DNA of 64,000 nt. Source: Actinomadura citrea (lineage in GTDB: Bacteria > Actinomycetota > Actinomycetes > Streptosporangiales > Streptosporangiaceae). Below, piece by piece: positions 32,659 through 41,486 of the stretch. The position numbers and the translations under genes were made by a program. Under the pieces are notes generated by a model. The model was not told where the DNA came from. It saw only the letters and a program-made list of their open reading frames with translations, and ran no database searches. How positions within the stretch are numbered: position 1 is the stretch's first letter; each line of letters begins with the position of its first letter. The stretch covers positions 7,356,669 through 7,420,668 of the forward strand of contig NZ_JACCBT010000001.1 of NCBI RefSeq assembly GCF_013409045.1, in the 5' to 3' direction.

Positions 32659-34435
32659 CGGAGACCGCGAAGAGCACGCCGTGCGGCCGGGCGTCGCCGG
32701 TCTCGCCGTGCGGCCACGCGGACCGGTTGAACTCCACGCAGGGGCGGCGGGTGTGCTCGTCCTTGAAGCTCCGGTCCAGGGAGAGCTGCTGCCGCGGCGA
32801 GATGTCGACCATGCAGACGCGGTGGTCGCCGTCGAACGGCGACGCGGCGACGAAGTAGTTCGCCAGCACGAGGCGCGTCGGCTGCCGCGTCTCCTGGTAG
32901 TGGCCGCCGGGGCCCTGCCGGAAGTTGTCCAGCGCCGCCCAGTGCGGGCCGCCGGTCGTCGGGTCCTCCACGGGCAGGGCGCTCACCAGGGACGGGCAGT
33001 CGGGCTCGGCGCCGCCGCGCGTCACCTCCTCCAGGGTGTCGATGTTGCACCGGGTCCGCCTGCCCGCGTCGACGAGCTTGCGGACGTCCAGCACGTACAC
33101 CATGCCGGTGTCCTTGCCGCCGGACGACTCGTCCCCCCGGCGCATGACGACGTGGTACAGGTAGCGGTCGTCCGCGCTGGTCTGGAGCCAGGAGCCGCCG
33201 TCCATGCCGACGCGGTTGTCCAGCTCGGGGGCGAGCCTGGTGAACGCGGTCGTGTCGTCGAAGACCTCGCGCCACGTCGGCTTCGGGTCGGTGATGTCGG
33301 GGGTGTAGTAGATGGACGCCCCGCCCATCGTCGACACGAACCCGCCCCGGTGGCGGCGTTCGTTGGTGAGCGCCGTCTCCATCACCACGCGCGGCTCCTC
33401 CTCGATGAGGAACGGCTCCTTGCGCGGTCCGTCCGGGAGGCGGGAGACCGACAGCAGCCTGGGGCGGTCGCGGTGCGCGATGTCGTAGATCCGCACCGTG
33501 TCGCGGGCGATGTAGAAGTCGGCGGTCGGGAGCAGCATCAGGCTCCGCACCTCGGCGAAGTCGCTGGTGACCAGCCGGTTCAGGTCCTCGCGCACCCGGA
33601 TGCCGTGCGGGTTGGCGCAGGTCGGCGGGTCCACCTGCGGGATGCTGTGGCAGGTGTCGGGCTCGGCCGCCTCTGTGGCCGCCGGGTACTCGACCCGCAC
33701 CCTGCCGGTCTGGTCGATCCGGAGCACCTCTCCCGGAGTACCCGCCGCGCCGTTACCGGTCCTGACCTCGCCGTGCGTGTACGTGCAGGGGCCGGGGACG
33801 TTGGGGCCGCCCATGTAGGCGCCGTAGACGGTGCCGTCCTTCAGGGTCGTGAACGCGTCCGGGGCCGTGCCGCAGGGGGTGTCCGTGGCGGTGGTGACGC
33901 CGCTGAGCCTGATCCGGGGCAGCTGCCCCACGTCGAACACGTAGGTCGTGTCGCTGAGCAGCCCGCCGGCGAACACCTTGTCGCCCTTGTGCCACACGTA
34001 CTGCATGTGGTGCGGCTCGTTCTGCAGCAGCGGGCCGATCGTCGCGGTGTTGACGACCTTGCCGTAGTCGCGGGACCCCTTCGTCGCGTCGATCACGGCG
34101 AGGAAGTCGGGGTCCCCGGAGCCCTCGACGTCGGACTTCCGGTGGGCGGTGTGGCCTGCGGCGCCCACCGGGCCGCCCGGGACGCTCGCGTCACCCGTCC
34201 AGACCAGCAGCCATTCCTTCCGGCGGCCTTCGCCCTTCGTTCGGACCACGTGGTTCGTGACGGTGTAGGTGGTGCCGTCGCGTCCCTTGACGCTGGACGT
34301 GCTGACGGCCACGTCACCGGCCCTGGCGTCCGCCCCTGCCATGGGCTGGAACGCGAGCAGACCGGCGGCCGCCGCCGCCGCGATGAGAACGATCACTCTT
34401 CGGCGCAGGTTCGAGAACGGTGCGGTGCCGACCAT
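32642..34435 (-). CDS. Secreted selenium-binding protein (SBP56)/methanethiol oxidase-like beta-propeller
   Basis: 597 aa from ATG 34435, preceded by GGGGGAGAAGG; ATG 34483 is less likely. An N-terminal export signal (VIVLIAAAAAAGLLAFQPMAGADA) precedes a propeller with SBP56-like patches: NEPHHMQYVWHKGDKVFAGGLLSDT, ANPHGIRVREDLN, and WPHGETGDARPHG near the end. In the SELENBP1/methanethiol oxidase family these His residues bind copper. The protein is longer than the 450-470-residue family norm and secreted, which is unusual. Coupling with a His-rich membrane protein suggests a periplasmic-side oxidoreductase system. Confidence 0.7.
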   Translation of the reverse strand: MVGTAPFSNLRRRVIVLIAAAAAAGLLAFQPMAGADARAGDVAVSTSSVKGRDGTTYTVTNHVVRTKGEGRRKEWLLVWTGDASVPGGPVGAAGHTAHRKSDVEGSGDPDFLAVIDATKGSRDYGKVVNTATIGPLLQNEPHHMQYVWHKGDKVFAGGLLSDTTYVFDVGQLPRIRLSGVTTATDTPCGTAPDAFTTLKDGTVYGAYMGGPNVPGPCTYTHGEVRTGNGAAGTPGEVLRIDQTGRVRVEYPAATEAAEPDTCHSIPQVDPPTCANPHGIRVREDLNRLVTSDFAEVRSLMLLPTADFYIARDTVRIYDIAHRDRPRLLSVSRLPDGPRKEPFLIEEEPRVVMETALTNERRHRGGFVSTMGGASIYYTPDITDPKPTWREVFDDTTAFTRLAPELDNRVGMDGGSWLQTSADDRYLYHVVMRRGDESSGGKDTGMVYVLDVRKLVDAGRRTRCNIDTLEEVTRGGAEPDCPSLVSALPVEDPTTGGPHWAALDNFRQGPGGHYQETRQPTRLVLANYFVAASPFDGDHRVCMVDISPRQQLSLDRSFKDEHTRRPCVEFNRSAWPHGETGDARPHGVLFAVSDADVR

Positions 34436-34964
34436 GGCCTTCTCCCCCGTGTTCCTGCAGGCGGGATCGCCGATCGGCGTCAATTTACTATACTAATTAC
34501 TAGCGATCCAGAGTCCGGCGCGCAGCACCCCACCCCCAAGGCGGAAGGGCGCGCGGATTGCCTCGCCGCCGTCCGCGGATGCCCGGAGGTGAAGGATTTC
34601 CGCGTCCGACGACGCCATTCCGCACGGTGCAGCCAGTCGGCGACCTGGCCGGCGGTCACGCCGCACCTCCCCGCCATTCCCCATAAGCCACGCTCGCGGG
34701 CCGCGACTTTGCTACATAATCCTCCAGTTGACCGAATCCGGCCCACCGTCCGAGGTTTGAGCGAAGCGCTTCGACGACCCTTACGCACGGACCACATTCT
34801 TGGGCGCCGAGTTCACTGCCCGATCCGCCCTGAGGCTCGCCCCGCTCGGCAGTGCGAACTCGGTTGAGGTCTCGCCGCAGCAGTGTCGATTTCGGGGGTG
34901 GTCGTTCGTGTAGGGGGTGAGGGGCCGCAGCAGGACGGCCCGCGCCACGGAAGGGATCAGCTCG
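34436..34964. other. Divergent intergenic region with an AT-rich promoter patch
   Basis: 529 bp between the leftward SBP56-like gene and the rightward reductase gene. An AT-rich tract at 34482-34502 (ACTATACTAATTACTAG core) contrasts with the surroundings and probably holds the leftward promoter. The rest has short unsupported frames only. Confidence 0.45.
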
Positions 34965-35549
34965 ATGCGTTCGATCAGCGTCACGATGTTCGTCACCCTC
35001 GATGGAGTCGTCCAGGGCCTGGGGCGCCCGGACGAGGACACCCGCGGCGGCTTCGCCCACGGAGGCTGGGGCCCGCGGTACAACGACGAGGTGATGGGCC
35101 GCGAGATGGCCAAGGGGATGGCCAACGCCGGGCACATGCTGTTCGGCCGCCGGACGTGGGAGGACTTCCTCCGCGCGTGGGGACGGGCCACCGACGGCAA
35201 CCCGTTCACCGAGCACATGAACGCGGCCACGAAGTACGTGGCGTCGAGGACGCTGGACGACGTGGACGCGTGGCAGAACTCGATCCTCCTGCGCGGCGAG
35301 GCCGCCGAGACGGTCGCGGAGCTGAAGGCCCGGCCCGGCGGCGATCTCGCGATCAACGGCAGCGCCTCACTGGTCCAGAGCCTGCACGCCGCCGGCCTGA
35401 TCGACCGCTACACGCTGCTGATCCACCCGCTGACCCTCGGCGCCGGCAGGCGCCTCTTCGAAGGCCCCGCCCCGCTGACCGAGTTCGACCTGACCGGAAG
35501 CGTAACGACCCCCAAGGGCGTGATCATCGCTCACTACAACCGCCGCTGA
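34965..35549 (+). CDS. Dihydrofolate reductase-like (RibD C-terminal domain) protein
   Basis: 194 aa from ATG 34965, with GGAAGGG upstream; ATG 34917 has no site. Family marks are the start SISVTMFVTLDGVVQG, the MLFGRRTWEDF core, KYVASRTLDDVDAWQNSILL, DLAINGSASLVQSL and LIDRYTLLIHPLTLGAGRRLF. These YyaP/YwjB-type reductases bind NADPH but their substrates are mostly unknown. It is followed by an MFS gene 67 bp downstream on the same strand. Confidence 0.9.
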   Translation: MRSISVTMFVTLDGVVQGLGRPDEDTRGGFAHGGWGPRYNDEVMGREMAKGMANAGHMLFGRRTWEDFLRAWGRATDGNPFTEHMNAATKYVASRTLDDVDAWQNSILLRGEAAETVAELKARPGGDLAINGSASLVQSLHAAGLIDRYTLLIHPLTLGAGRRLFEGPAPLTEFDLTGSVTTPKGVIIAHYNRR

Positions 35550-35616
35550 GACCGGATTTGGGGGTTGGTGGGATGTTGGTTAGCTTTTGGGCTGACTGCT
35601 CCTGGTGAGGAGACCC

Positions 35617-37014
35617 ATGCTCCCTGCGAAAGCGTCTGGTCGGCGTCCTGCGGCTGCGGGCGGCGGGGGGGTGGCGCTGGCGTTGCTGTGCGGGTGCCAG
35701 CTCACGTTGGTGGTCGACGCCTCGATCGTGAACATCGCGTTGCCCGGGATCCAGCGGGGGCTCGGCTTCAGCGACGCCGGGCTCTCGTGGGTGGTCAACG
35801 CCTACACGCTCGCGTTCGGGGGGTTGCTGCTGCTCGGGGGACGGGCCGGCGATCTGCTCGGGCACCGGCGGGTGTTCGTCGCGGGGGTCGGGGTGTTCAC
35901 CGTCGCCTCACTGGTCGGGGGGCTCGCGGTCTCGCCGGGGTGGCTGCTGGCGGCCCGGGCGACGCAGGGGGTCGGGGCCGCGCTCGCGGGTCCGGGGGCG
36001 CTGGCGCTCATCGCGACGACGTTCCAGGACGCGGAGCGCAGGAGCCGTGCGCTGGCCGCGTTCTCCATGGTCGCGAGTGTGGGGATGGTCGCCGGGCTGG
36101 TGCTCGGGGGCGTCCTGACGGCGTGGGCGTCCTGGCGGGCCGTGCTGTTCGTCAACGTGCCGGTGGGCCTCGCGATCGTGCTGCTCGTGCCGCGGGTCGT
36201 GCGGGAGTCGGCCAGGCAGGAGGGGCGGTTCGACGTGGGCGGGGCGCTCACGTGCACCCTCGGGTCGACGCTGCTGGTGTACGGGTTCATCCGCGCCGCC
36301 GAGCAGGGATGGTCCGGGGCGCTCACGGTGGGCGCCTTCTGCGGGGCGGGGGCGCTGCTGGTGCTGTTCCCGGTGGTCGAGGCGCGGGCGCGGCAGCCGA
36401 TCGTGCCGCTGGGGCTGTTCGCCGACCGGGACCGGGTGGGCGCCTTCCTCATGCGGTTCCTTCTCACGGCGGCCATGAGCGGGATGCTGTTCTTCCTGAC
36501 GCTCTACGTCCAGGGGGTGCTGGGGTACGGGCCGCTGGCGACGGGGTTCGGGTTCCTGCCGACGACGATCGCGCTGATCGCCGCCAGCAGGGCGGTGCCC
36601 GGCCTGCTGCCCCGGTACGGGCCGCGGCCGATCATGGCGGCCGGGGCCGTGCTGTGCGTGGCCGGGATGGTGTGGCTGACCCAGGTGGCGCGGGACAGCT
36701 CCTACCTCGCGATGATCCTCGGGCCGGTGCTGCTGTTCGGGGCGGGGACGGGGCTGGTGGCGGTGGCGGCGACGTTCGTGGCGATGCGGTCGGTGCCGCC
36801 CGGGGAGTCCGGGGCCGCCTCGGCGCTGCTGCAGAGCATGCAGCAGATCGGCGGGTCGCTGGGCGTCGCCGTCCTGGTCACCGTGGACCACGCCGGTTCG
36901 TCGAAGGTGGACGGCATGCGGGACGCGTTCACGGCCGGGGTGGCGTTCACCGGCTGCATGCTCCTGGCGCTGGTCGCCTTCCGCGCTCAGGGACGTTCCG
37001 GGTCGCAGAGCTGA
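35617..37014 (+). CDS. MFS drug/natural-product exporter, DHA2-like
   Basis: 465 aa from ATG 35617, five bases after GAGGAG; GTG 35605 is an alternative. Helix 1 contains LVVDASIVNIALPGIQ, motif A reads GGRAGDLLGHRRVF, and motif C is SVGMVAGLVLGGVLTAW. Fourteen predicted helices fit the EmrB/QacA group. Its 3' end overlaps the convergent LanB-like gene by 28 bp. Being at the cluster edge it is a reasonable exporter of the cluster product; co-regulation is not shown. Confidence 0.9.
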   Translation: MLPAKASGRRPAAAGGGGVALALLCGCQLTLVVDASIVNIALPGIQRGLGFSDAGLSWVVNAYTLAFGGLLLLGGRAGDLLGHRRVFVAGVGVFTVASLVGGLAVSPGWLLAARATQGVGAALAGPGALALIATTFQDAERRSRALAAFSMVASVGMVAGLVLGGVLTAWASWRAVLFVNVPVGLAIVLLVPRVVRESARQEGRFDVGGALTCTLGSTLLVYGFIRAAEQGWSGALTVGAFCGAGALLVLFPVVEARARQPIVPLGLFADRDRVGAFLMRFLLTAAMSGMLFFLTLYVQGVLGYGPLATGFGFLPTTIALIAASRAVPGLLPRYGPRPIMAAGAVLCVAGMVWLTQVARDSSYLAMILGPVLLFGAGTGLVAVAATFVAMRSVPPGESGAASALLQSMQQIGGSLGVAVLVTVDHAGSSKVDGMRDAFTAGVAFTGCMLLALVAFRAQGRSGSQS

Positions 37015-39278
37015 AGGCGCAGCTCGCAGCTGTAGCGCCGACCCTTCGCGTCGGGCAGCCACGATTCGTCCAGGTCCGGCAGGAGTTCGGTGAAGACGAC
37101 GGGGACGTCGTCGCCGGAGGACGCGCGGGCGGCGCGGAGCAGCGTGGCGAACGAGGAGACGTACCGGGGGCCGGTGAAGTCGACGTACACCGGTTTGACC
37201 TCCGTGCCGACCTTCGCGAAGACGCGTTCGGGCATGCCGAGGGAGCGGCGCAGGCGGCGGGCGGCGAGGTACTCGCGGGCGCCGTGCGCGGGCGCGATGC
37301 CCGTCCCGCCGACGGTCGTGCGCCAGGTCTCGCGGGCCACGACGAGCCCGTCCAGGGTGAGCCGCGGGTGGTGGGGGCCGGCGCCGGCGAGCTTGAACGC
37401 CTCGGCGCCGAGCCAGCCGAACAGCAGCGCGAACACCTCGCGGAGCGGGCACCGGAGCCCGTCCGGTCCGGTGACCTCCAGGGTTCCGGCGTGCTCGGAC
37501 ACGGTGAGCGCGACGAGCGGCAGGGCGCGGGCGGGATCGGCTCCGGGGGCCGCGGCGAACCCGAGCTGGTGGTCGGTGACGCCGAGGACGGGCGCGATGC
37601 GCGCGGTGTAGTGGGGCCACCAGGTCGGGTACAGCGGCCGGAACTGGGGGCCGATGTCCTCGGCCGCCGCGGCGCGCAGCCGGCCCGGGTCGGGGTGCCG
37701 GTCGGCGAACACGGCGCAGTCCAGGGTCGGCCACGCGGTGTGCATCTCGCCGAGGACGAGGGTGAACTCCCCCGCCGCCATCGCCTCGGCGCCGGCCGCG
37801 CCGAGGCACAGGTCGGGACTGTGGATGCGGGCGCCCGCCCAGCCGGGACGCTCGGCGGCGAACAGCCGGGCGGCGGGCTCGTCCAGGTCGGCGGCGGTGA
37901 AGGCCAGGCGGCGCTCGCCCGGCGCGCCGTCCAGCCCGAACAGCGCGTTCCAGCGGCGGGCGAACTCGGCGGCGACCGAGTCCACCGGGCGGTCGTGCCC
38001 CGTCAGCAGGGCCTGGGCGGCGTCCCAGAACACCGGCATCGGCACGCCGTCGGCGCCCGGTTCGAGCAGGTCGCGGTACAGGTCGCGGAAGGCGGCGTCG
38101 TAGGCGTCCGCGAGAGTGGCCGAGAGCCAGCGCGCGGCGGGCAGCAGGACGGACCCGAACGGGCCGGACAGCGCGTCCAGGAGCGGGCGGCCGAACGTGA
38201 CGTCCAGGTCGCGGACGGTGTCCTCGTAGCAGAGCCGCCGCCCCGCGTACATCTGCCCGCTGCGCCGCTCCGGCTCCGCCCCGGTGACGGCGGTGAACTC
38301 GGTGTCCAGGCGTTCCAGGGCGGCGGCCAGGGCGTCGGCGTCGCCCGCCGCGGCGGCCACGGACGCGCGCGCCCGGTCGAGCCGGGCGAGTCCGGCCAGC
38401 GCCCGTTCCCGGGCCTTCGGCTCGGGAATCGCGTTGAGGGTGCCGCGCAGCACGCTTTCCGCCCTCGGGTTGTACGGCATGTTCACGCCCCGCCAGACGA
38501 TTCCGTCGTCCACCAGCCGATCCAGCGCGGTGGCCAGGTGCGGGTCGGAGGCGATCTCGGCCACGGCGCGGGTGCCGTCGCAGCGGGACACCACCTCGGC
38601 CTCGGCGGCGGTCAGGGGGCGCGGGCCCTCCCCCGGACGCAGGACGCGGTCTCCGTCGGCGAGCAGGTGCGGGTGGACGCCGGCGGGCAGCCACCGCGCC
38701 ACGTCCGGGTCGTCCAGGAGTGCGGCGACGTACGCCTCCAGTGCCCAGAACTCGTAGTCGACCCTGCGGGACCGCACCAGCCCCCCACCGGGCCGCGCCT
38801 CGACCGCGTCCGTCGCCTCGGGGTCTAGCGTGCCCCAGGCGACGGGGCCGAAGAACCCGGCGGTGTCGTTCTTGCCGCAGTAGCGCTGCCAGTAGCGGAC
38901 GAGCGTGTTCTCCCGCCCCCGCCGCTTCTTGCGCTCCAGCCTCGGGTTCTTGCCCGGCCGGACGGCCGGGCCGTCGGCGAGACGTGCCAAATGCACCGCG
39001 GCGGCGGGGTTCTGCCATGTCACCGCCTCGCGGAACAGCGGATCGGCGGCGATCTTCGCGGCGGCGCGGCTCGCGTCCGCCAATGCGGTGTCCATGGCCT
39101 GCGTGAATTCGGTTTCACCGGTGGCGCCGTCGAGAAAGTCGTCGGCGGTGGCGGCGCATTCCGGCGCGGCGAAAAGCGCGAGCCCGTCCGCGGGGAATCC
39201 GGTGGAGCGGATCAGCACATCTCGCCAAACCGACCATCGCGTTCCGGGTAGCGGCACCGAGTGCCGTCCGTCGCCCAC
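36987..39278 (-). CDS. LanB-like lantibiotic dehydratase (glutamylation domain only)
   Basis: 763 aa, GTG start at 39278 after GGAGGGAG; the TTG at 39320 is less likely. The LanB N-terminal pattern is plain: KRRGRENTLVRYWQRYCGKNDTAGFFGPVAWG (about 131-162), VNMPYNPRAESVL, RQMYAGRRLCYEDTVRDLDVTFG-like region, and KPVYVDFTGPRYVSS near the end. Classical LanB uses Glu-tRNA to glutamylate Ser/Thr and then eliminates; here the chain stops where the elimination domain should begin, and no precursor peptide or cyclase is near. Split LanB relatives instead add amino acids from tRNA to a carboxyl end. In this LysW cluster a tRNA-dependent amide ligase is the attractive inference. It is divergent from the KAS III-like gene. 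Confidence 0.85.
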   Translation of the reverse strand: MGDGRHSVPLPGTRWSVWRDVLIRSTGFPADGLALFAAPECAATADDFLDGATGETEFTQAMDTALADASRAAAKIAADPLFREAVTWQNPAAAVHLARLADGPAVRPGKNPRLERKKRRGRENTLVRYWQRYCGKNDTAGFFGPVAWGTLDPEATDAVEARPGGGLVRSRRVDYEFWALEAYVAALLDDPDVARWLPAGVHPHLLADGDRVLRPGEGPRPLTAAEAEVVSRCDGTRAVAEIASDPHLATALDRLVDDGIVWRGVNMPYNPRAESVLRGTLNAIPEPKARERALAGLARLDRARASVAAAAGDADALAAALERLDTEFTAVTGAEPERRSGQMYAGRRLCYEDTVRDLDVTFGRPLLDALSGPFGSVLLPAARWLSATLADAYDAAFRDLYRDLLEPGADGVPMPVFWDAAQALLTGHDRPVDSVAAEFARRWNALFGLDGAPGERRLAFTAADLDEPAARLFAAERPGWAGARIHSPDLCLGAAGAEAMAAGEFTLVLGEMHTAWPTLDCAVFADRHPDPGRLRAAAAEDIGPQFRPLYPTWWPHYTARIAPVLGVTDHQLGFAAAPGADPARALPLVALTVSEHAGTLEVTGPDGLRCPLREVFALLFGWLGAEAFKLAGAGPHHPRLTLDGLVVARETWRTTVGGTGIAPAHGAREYLAARRLRRSLGMPERVFAKVGTEVKPVYVDFTGPRYVSSFATLLRAARASSGDDVPVVFTELLPDLDESWLPDAKGRRYSCELRLQLCDPERP

Positions 39279-39328
39279 TGCGATCTCCCTCCGCCACCGG
39301 AAACGGCTCTCGCCCCGCAAAGAAGATC

Positions 39329-39357
39329 AACATAATGTGTGATTTGTTTGCCGTCAC
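39329..39357 (-). promoter_or_regulatory. Promoter of the LanB-like gene
   Basis: On the minus strand GTGACG (39357-39352), 17 bp, TATGTT (39334-39329) lies 50 bp before the GTG start in the 97-bp divergent region. The same GTGACGG...ATGTT pattern, with a longer gap, recurs at 40514-40544 before the sulfotransferase gene. Confidence 0.5.
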
Positions 39358-39375
39358 CCTCTCGGAGGTCCGCAC

Positions 39376-40413
39376 ATGCGCTGCGACGGTCTGTTCCTCG
39401 CCGGGCTCGCCCACCGGCTTCCCGAGGCCGTGGAGGTGGACGGGGCGGTGGACGGCGGCCGCTACGACGCCGACGACCGGAAGGCCGACGCGTACGCCTC
39501 CGTCGCCGTCGCCACCGACGAGGCCCCGCCGGAGATGGCGGCCGCGGCGGCGCGCCTCGCGCTGGACCGGTCCGGGCTCCCGCCGTCCGGCGTCGCGCTC
39601 CTGCTGCACGCGTCGGCCTGGTTCCAGGGCGTCGACTACTGGCCGGCCGCCTCGTACGTGCACCGCGAGGTCCTCGGCGACGACGGCCGGCGCGCGCCCG
39701 CGCTGGACGTCCAGCAGATGTGCGCGGGCGCCCTCGGCGCGCTGGAACTGGCCGCCTCCTACCTGGCCGCCGACGCCTCCCGCGCGTCCGCCCTGGTCAC
39801 GACCGCGGACCGGTTCACCGACCCCGGGTTCGACCGGTGGCGCGGGGACGTGCGCGGCATCGTCTACGGGGACGGCGCGGCGGCGGCGGTGCTGGCCCGG
39901 GAGGGCTTCGCCCGGCTGCTGGCCGTCTCGACGGTCGTCGACACCGCGCTGGAGGGCATGTACCGCGGCGACGAGCCGTTCGCCGCGGCGCCCGGCCGCC
40001 GGGTGGACGTGCGCGCCCGCCGCGCCGCCTTCGCCGCGCACGCGAGGCAACTGGTGGGGAGCCTGGCGGAGCGGACCACCTCCGGTCTGAGCGAGGCCGT
40101 CGGACGGACGCTGGACGAGGCCGGGCTGAAGCTCGCCGACGTCTCCCGCTTCGCCTTCCCCAACGTCGGCCTGCACGTGCTGCGCACCCGGTACGCCGAG
40201 CCGCTCGGCCTGGACGTGGAGCGCACCACCTGGGACTGGGGCCGCCGCACCGGCCACGTCGGCGCGGCCGACCAGCTCACCGGCCTGACCCATCTGGTCG
40301 AGACCGGGCGGGTGGGGCCGGGCGACCGGGTGCTGCTGGTCGGGATCGGCGCCGGGTTCGCCTGGACGTGCGCCGCCGTCGAGATCACCGAGCGTCCCGG
40401 CTGGGACGGCTGA
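39376..40413 (+). CDS. Ketoacyl-ACP synthase III-like enzyme with altered catalytic triad
   Basis: 345 aa, ATG after GGAGGT. The thiolase fold is clear: LDVQQMCAGALGALELA with nucleophile Cys116, GIVYGDGAAAAVLARE, and the C-terminal GDRVLLVGIGAGFAWTCA. In FabH the triad is Cys-His-Asn; here the His position is in FPNVG (Asn263) and the Asn position in GHVGAADQ (His294), so the two seem exchanged. Such relatives often transfer acyl groups to make esters or amides instead of condensing. First gene of the rightward cluster; 185 bp separate it from the next gene. Confidence 0.85.
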   Translation: MRCDGLFLAGLAHRLPEAVEVDGAVDGGRYDADDRKADAYASVAVATDEAPPEMAAAAARLALDRSGLPPSGVALLLHASAWFQGVDYWPAASYVHREVLGDDGRRAPALDVQQMCAGALGALELAASYLAADASRASALVTTADRFTDPGFDRWRGDVRGIVYGDGAAAAVLAREGFARLLAVSTVVDTALEGMYRGDEPFAAAPGRRVDVRARRAAFAAHARQLVGSLAERTTSGLSEAVGRTLDEAGLKLADVSRFAFPNVGLHVLRTRYAEPLGLDVERTTWDWGRRTGHVGAADQLTGLTHLVETGRVGPGDRVLLVGIGAGFAWTCAAVEITERPGWDG

Positions 40414-40597
40414 CGCCCGCCGATATTGCGGAGCGCTGGTCGCCCCCGCCATCACGACCGCCCTCTGTTATGTCATGAAGTCACAAAAAGACGAATCAAT
40501 CCTCTTCCTCGCGTGACGGTTCCACTTTACGGAAGATCATGTTTTTATGTTCCCGACCAGCTTGTGCCGGTACACCCCGGAGGGTCGCGGTTTGCCA

Positions 40598-41485
40598 ATG
40601 AAGGTGCTTTACATCACCGGTTGGTGTCGCAGCGGCAGCACCATGCTGGGCAACGTCCTCGCCGAGGCCCCGGGCATCGTGCACGTCGGCGAACTGCGTT
40701 TTCTCTGGCTGAACGGGGTTCTCGGAACGGGCAGCAACGGCAGGTGCGGCTGCGGGCTCGGCCACCGCGAATGCCCGTTCTGGTCCGAGGTGCTGGAGGA
40801 GGTCCGCCCGCCCGGGACGCCCCTGGAACGGCACGCCGCCGAGGTCGTCGCCTGGCAGGAGGCCTACCGGACCCGGCACACCTGGCGGGTGCTGCGCGAC
40901 CCGCCGCGCAACGGGTGGCCGGACGCGCTCGCCGCCACCTACCGCGCCATCGCCCGGGTCTCGGGGGCGCGCGTCATCGTCGACAGCTCCAAGTTCGCCT
41001 CGGACGCCGCGCTGCTGGCGTCCCTGCCGGGCGTCGAGGGCAGCTACGTCCACCTGATCCGCGATCCCCGCGCGGTCGCCTGGTCGTGGCTTCGGCCCAA
41101 GGCGTACACGGGCCGCCGCTCCGCGCTGAACAGCACCTGGCACTGGACCGGCTTCAACCTGGCGGCCGAGGCGGTCGGCCGCGCGCACCGGGACCGCTCG
41201 CTGCACATGCGCTACGAGACCCTGGTGCGCAGCCCCCGCGCCGCCGTCGGCACCATCCTCGACCTGCTCGGGCACGAGGGGCCGAACCCCGTCGACGCCG
41301 ACGGGACGGTCGAGCTCGGCGGCAACCACACGGTCACCGGCAACCCCGACCGCTTCGGCCGCGGCCGGACCCGGATCGAGGAGGACCGCAGGTGGCACGC
41401 CGCGCTCCCGCGCCCCCAGCGTTCCGCGACCACGCTCATGGCGCTCCCGCTGCTGCACCGGTACGGCTACGAGAAGAGGGTGTGA
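40598..41485 (+). CDS. PAPS-dependent sulfotransferase
   Basis: 295 aa from ATG 40598; GGAGGG lies 13 bases upstream, so TTG 40592 is also possible. The 5'-phosphosulfate loop is in YITGWCRSGSTMLGNVL and the 3'-phosphate site in VDSSKF...HLIRDPRAVAWSW. It is close to the Sulfotransfer_3 family. In aziridine-forming pathways (azinomycin, ficellomycin) a sulfotransferase activates a hydroxyl of the carrier-bound amino acid as a leaving group, which fits this neighbourhood. It starts a tightly coupled gene string; the SDR start follows its stop with one base between. Confidence 0.85.
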   Translation: MKVLYITGWCRSGSTMLGNVLAEAPGIVHVGELRFLWLNGVLGTGSNGRCGCGLGHRECPFWSEVLEEVRPPGTPLERHAAEVVAWQEAYRTRHTWRVLRDPPRNGWPDALAATYRAIARVSGARVIVDSSKFASDAALLASLPGVEGSYVHLIRDPRAVAWSWLRPKAYTGRRSALNSTWHWTGFNLAAEAVGRAHRDRSLHMRYETLVRSPRAAVGTILDLLGHEGPNPVDADGTVELGGNHTVTGNPDRFGRGRTRIEEDRRWHAALPRPQRSATTLMALPLLHRYGYEKRV

Positions 41486-41486
41486 C

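Noticed and set aside
35565..38828. A 1087-codon plus-strand frame and a 1036-codon minus-strand frame over the MFS and LanB-like genes
   Set aside because: Both are low-complexity Arg/Gly/Ala translations caused by high GC in the alternative frames of real genes; the MFS and LanB frames have domains, starts and ribosome binding sites.
36987..39278. A classical lanthipeptide cluster
   Set aside because: No LanC cyclase, no precursor peptide and no elimination domain are visible within the flanking genes.
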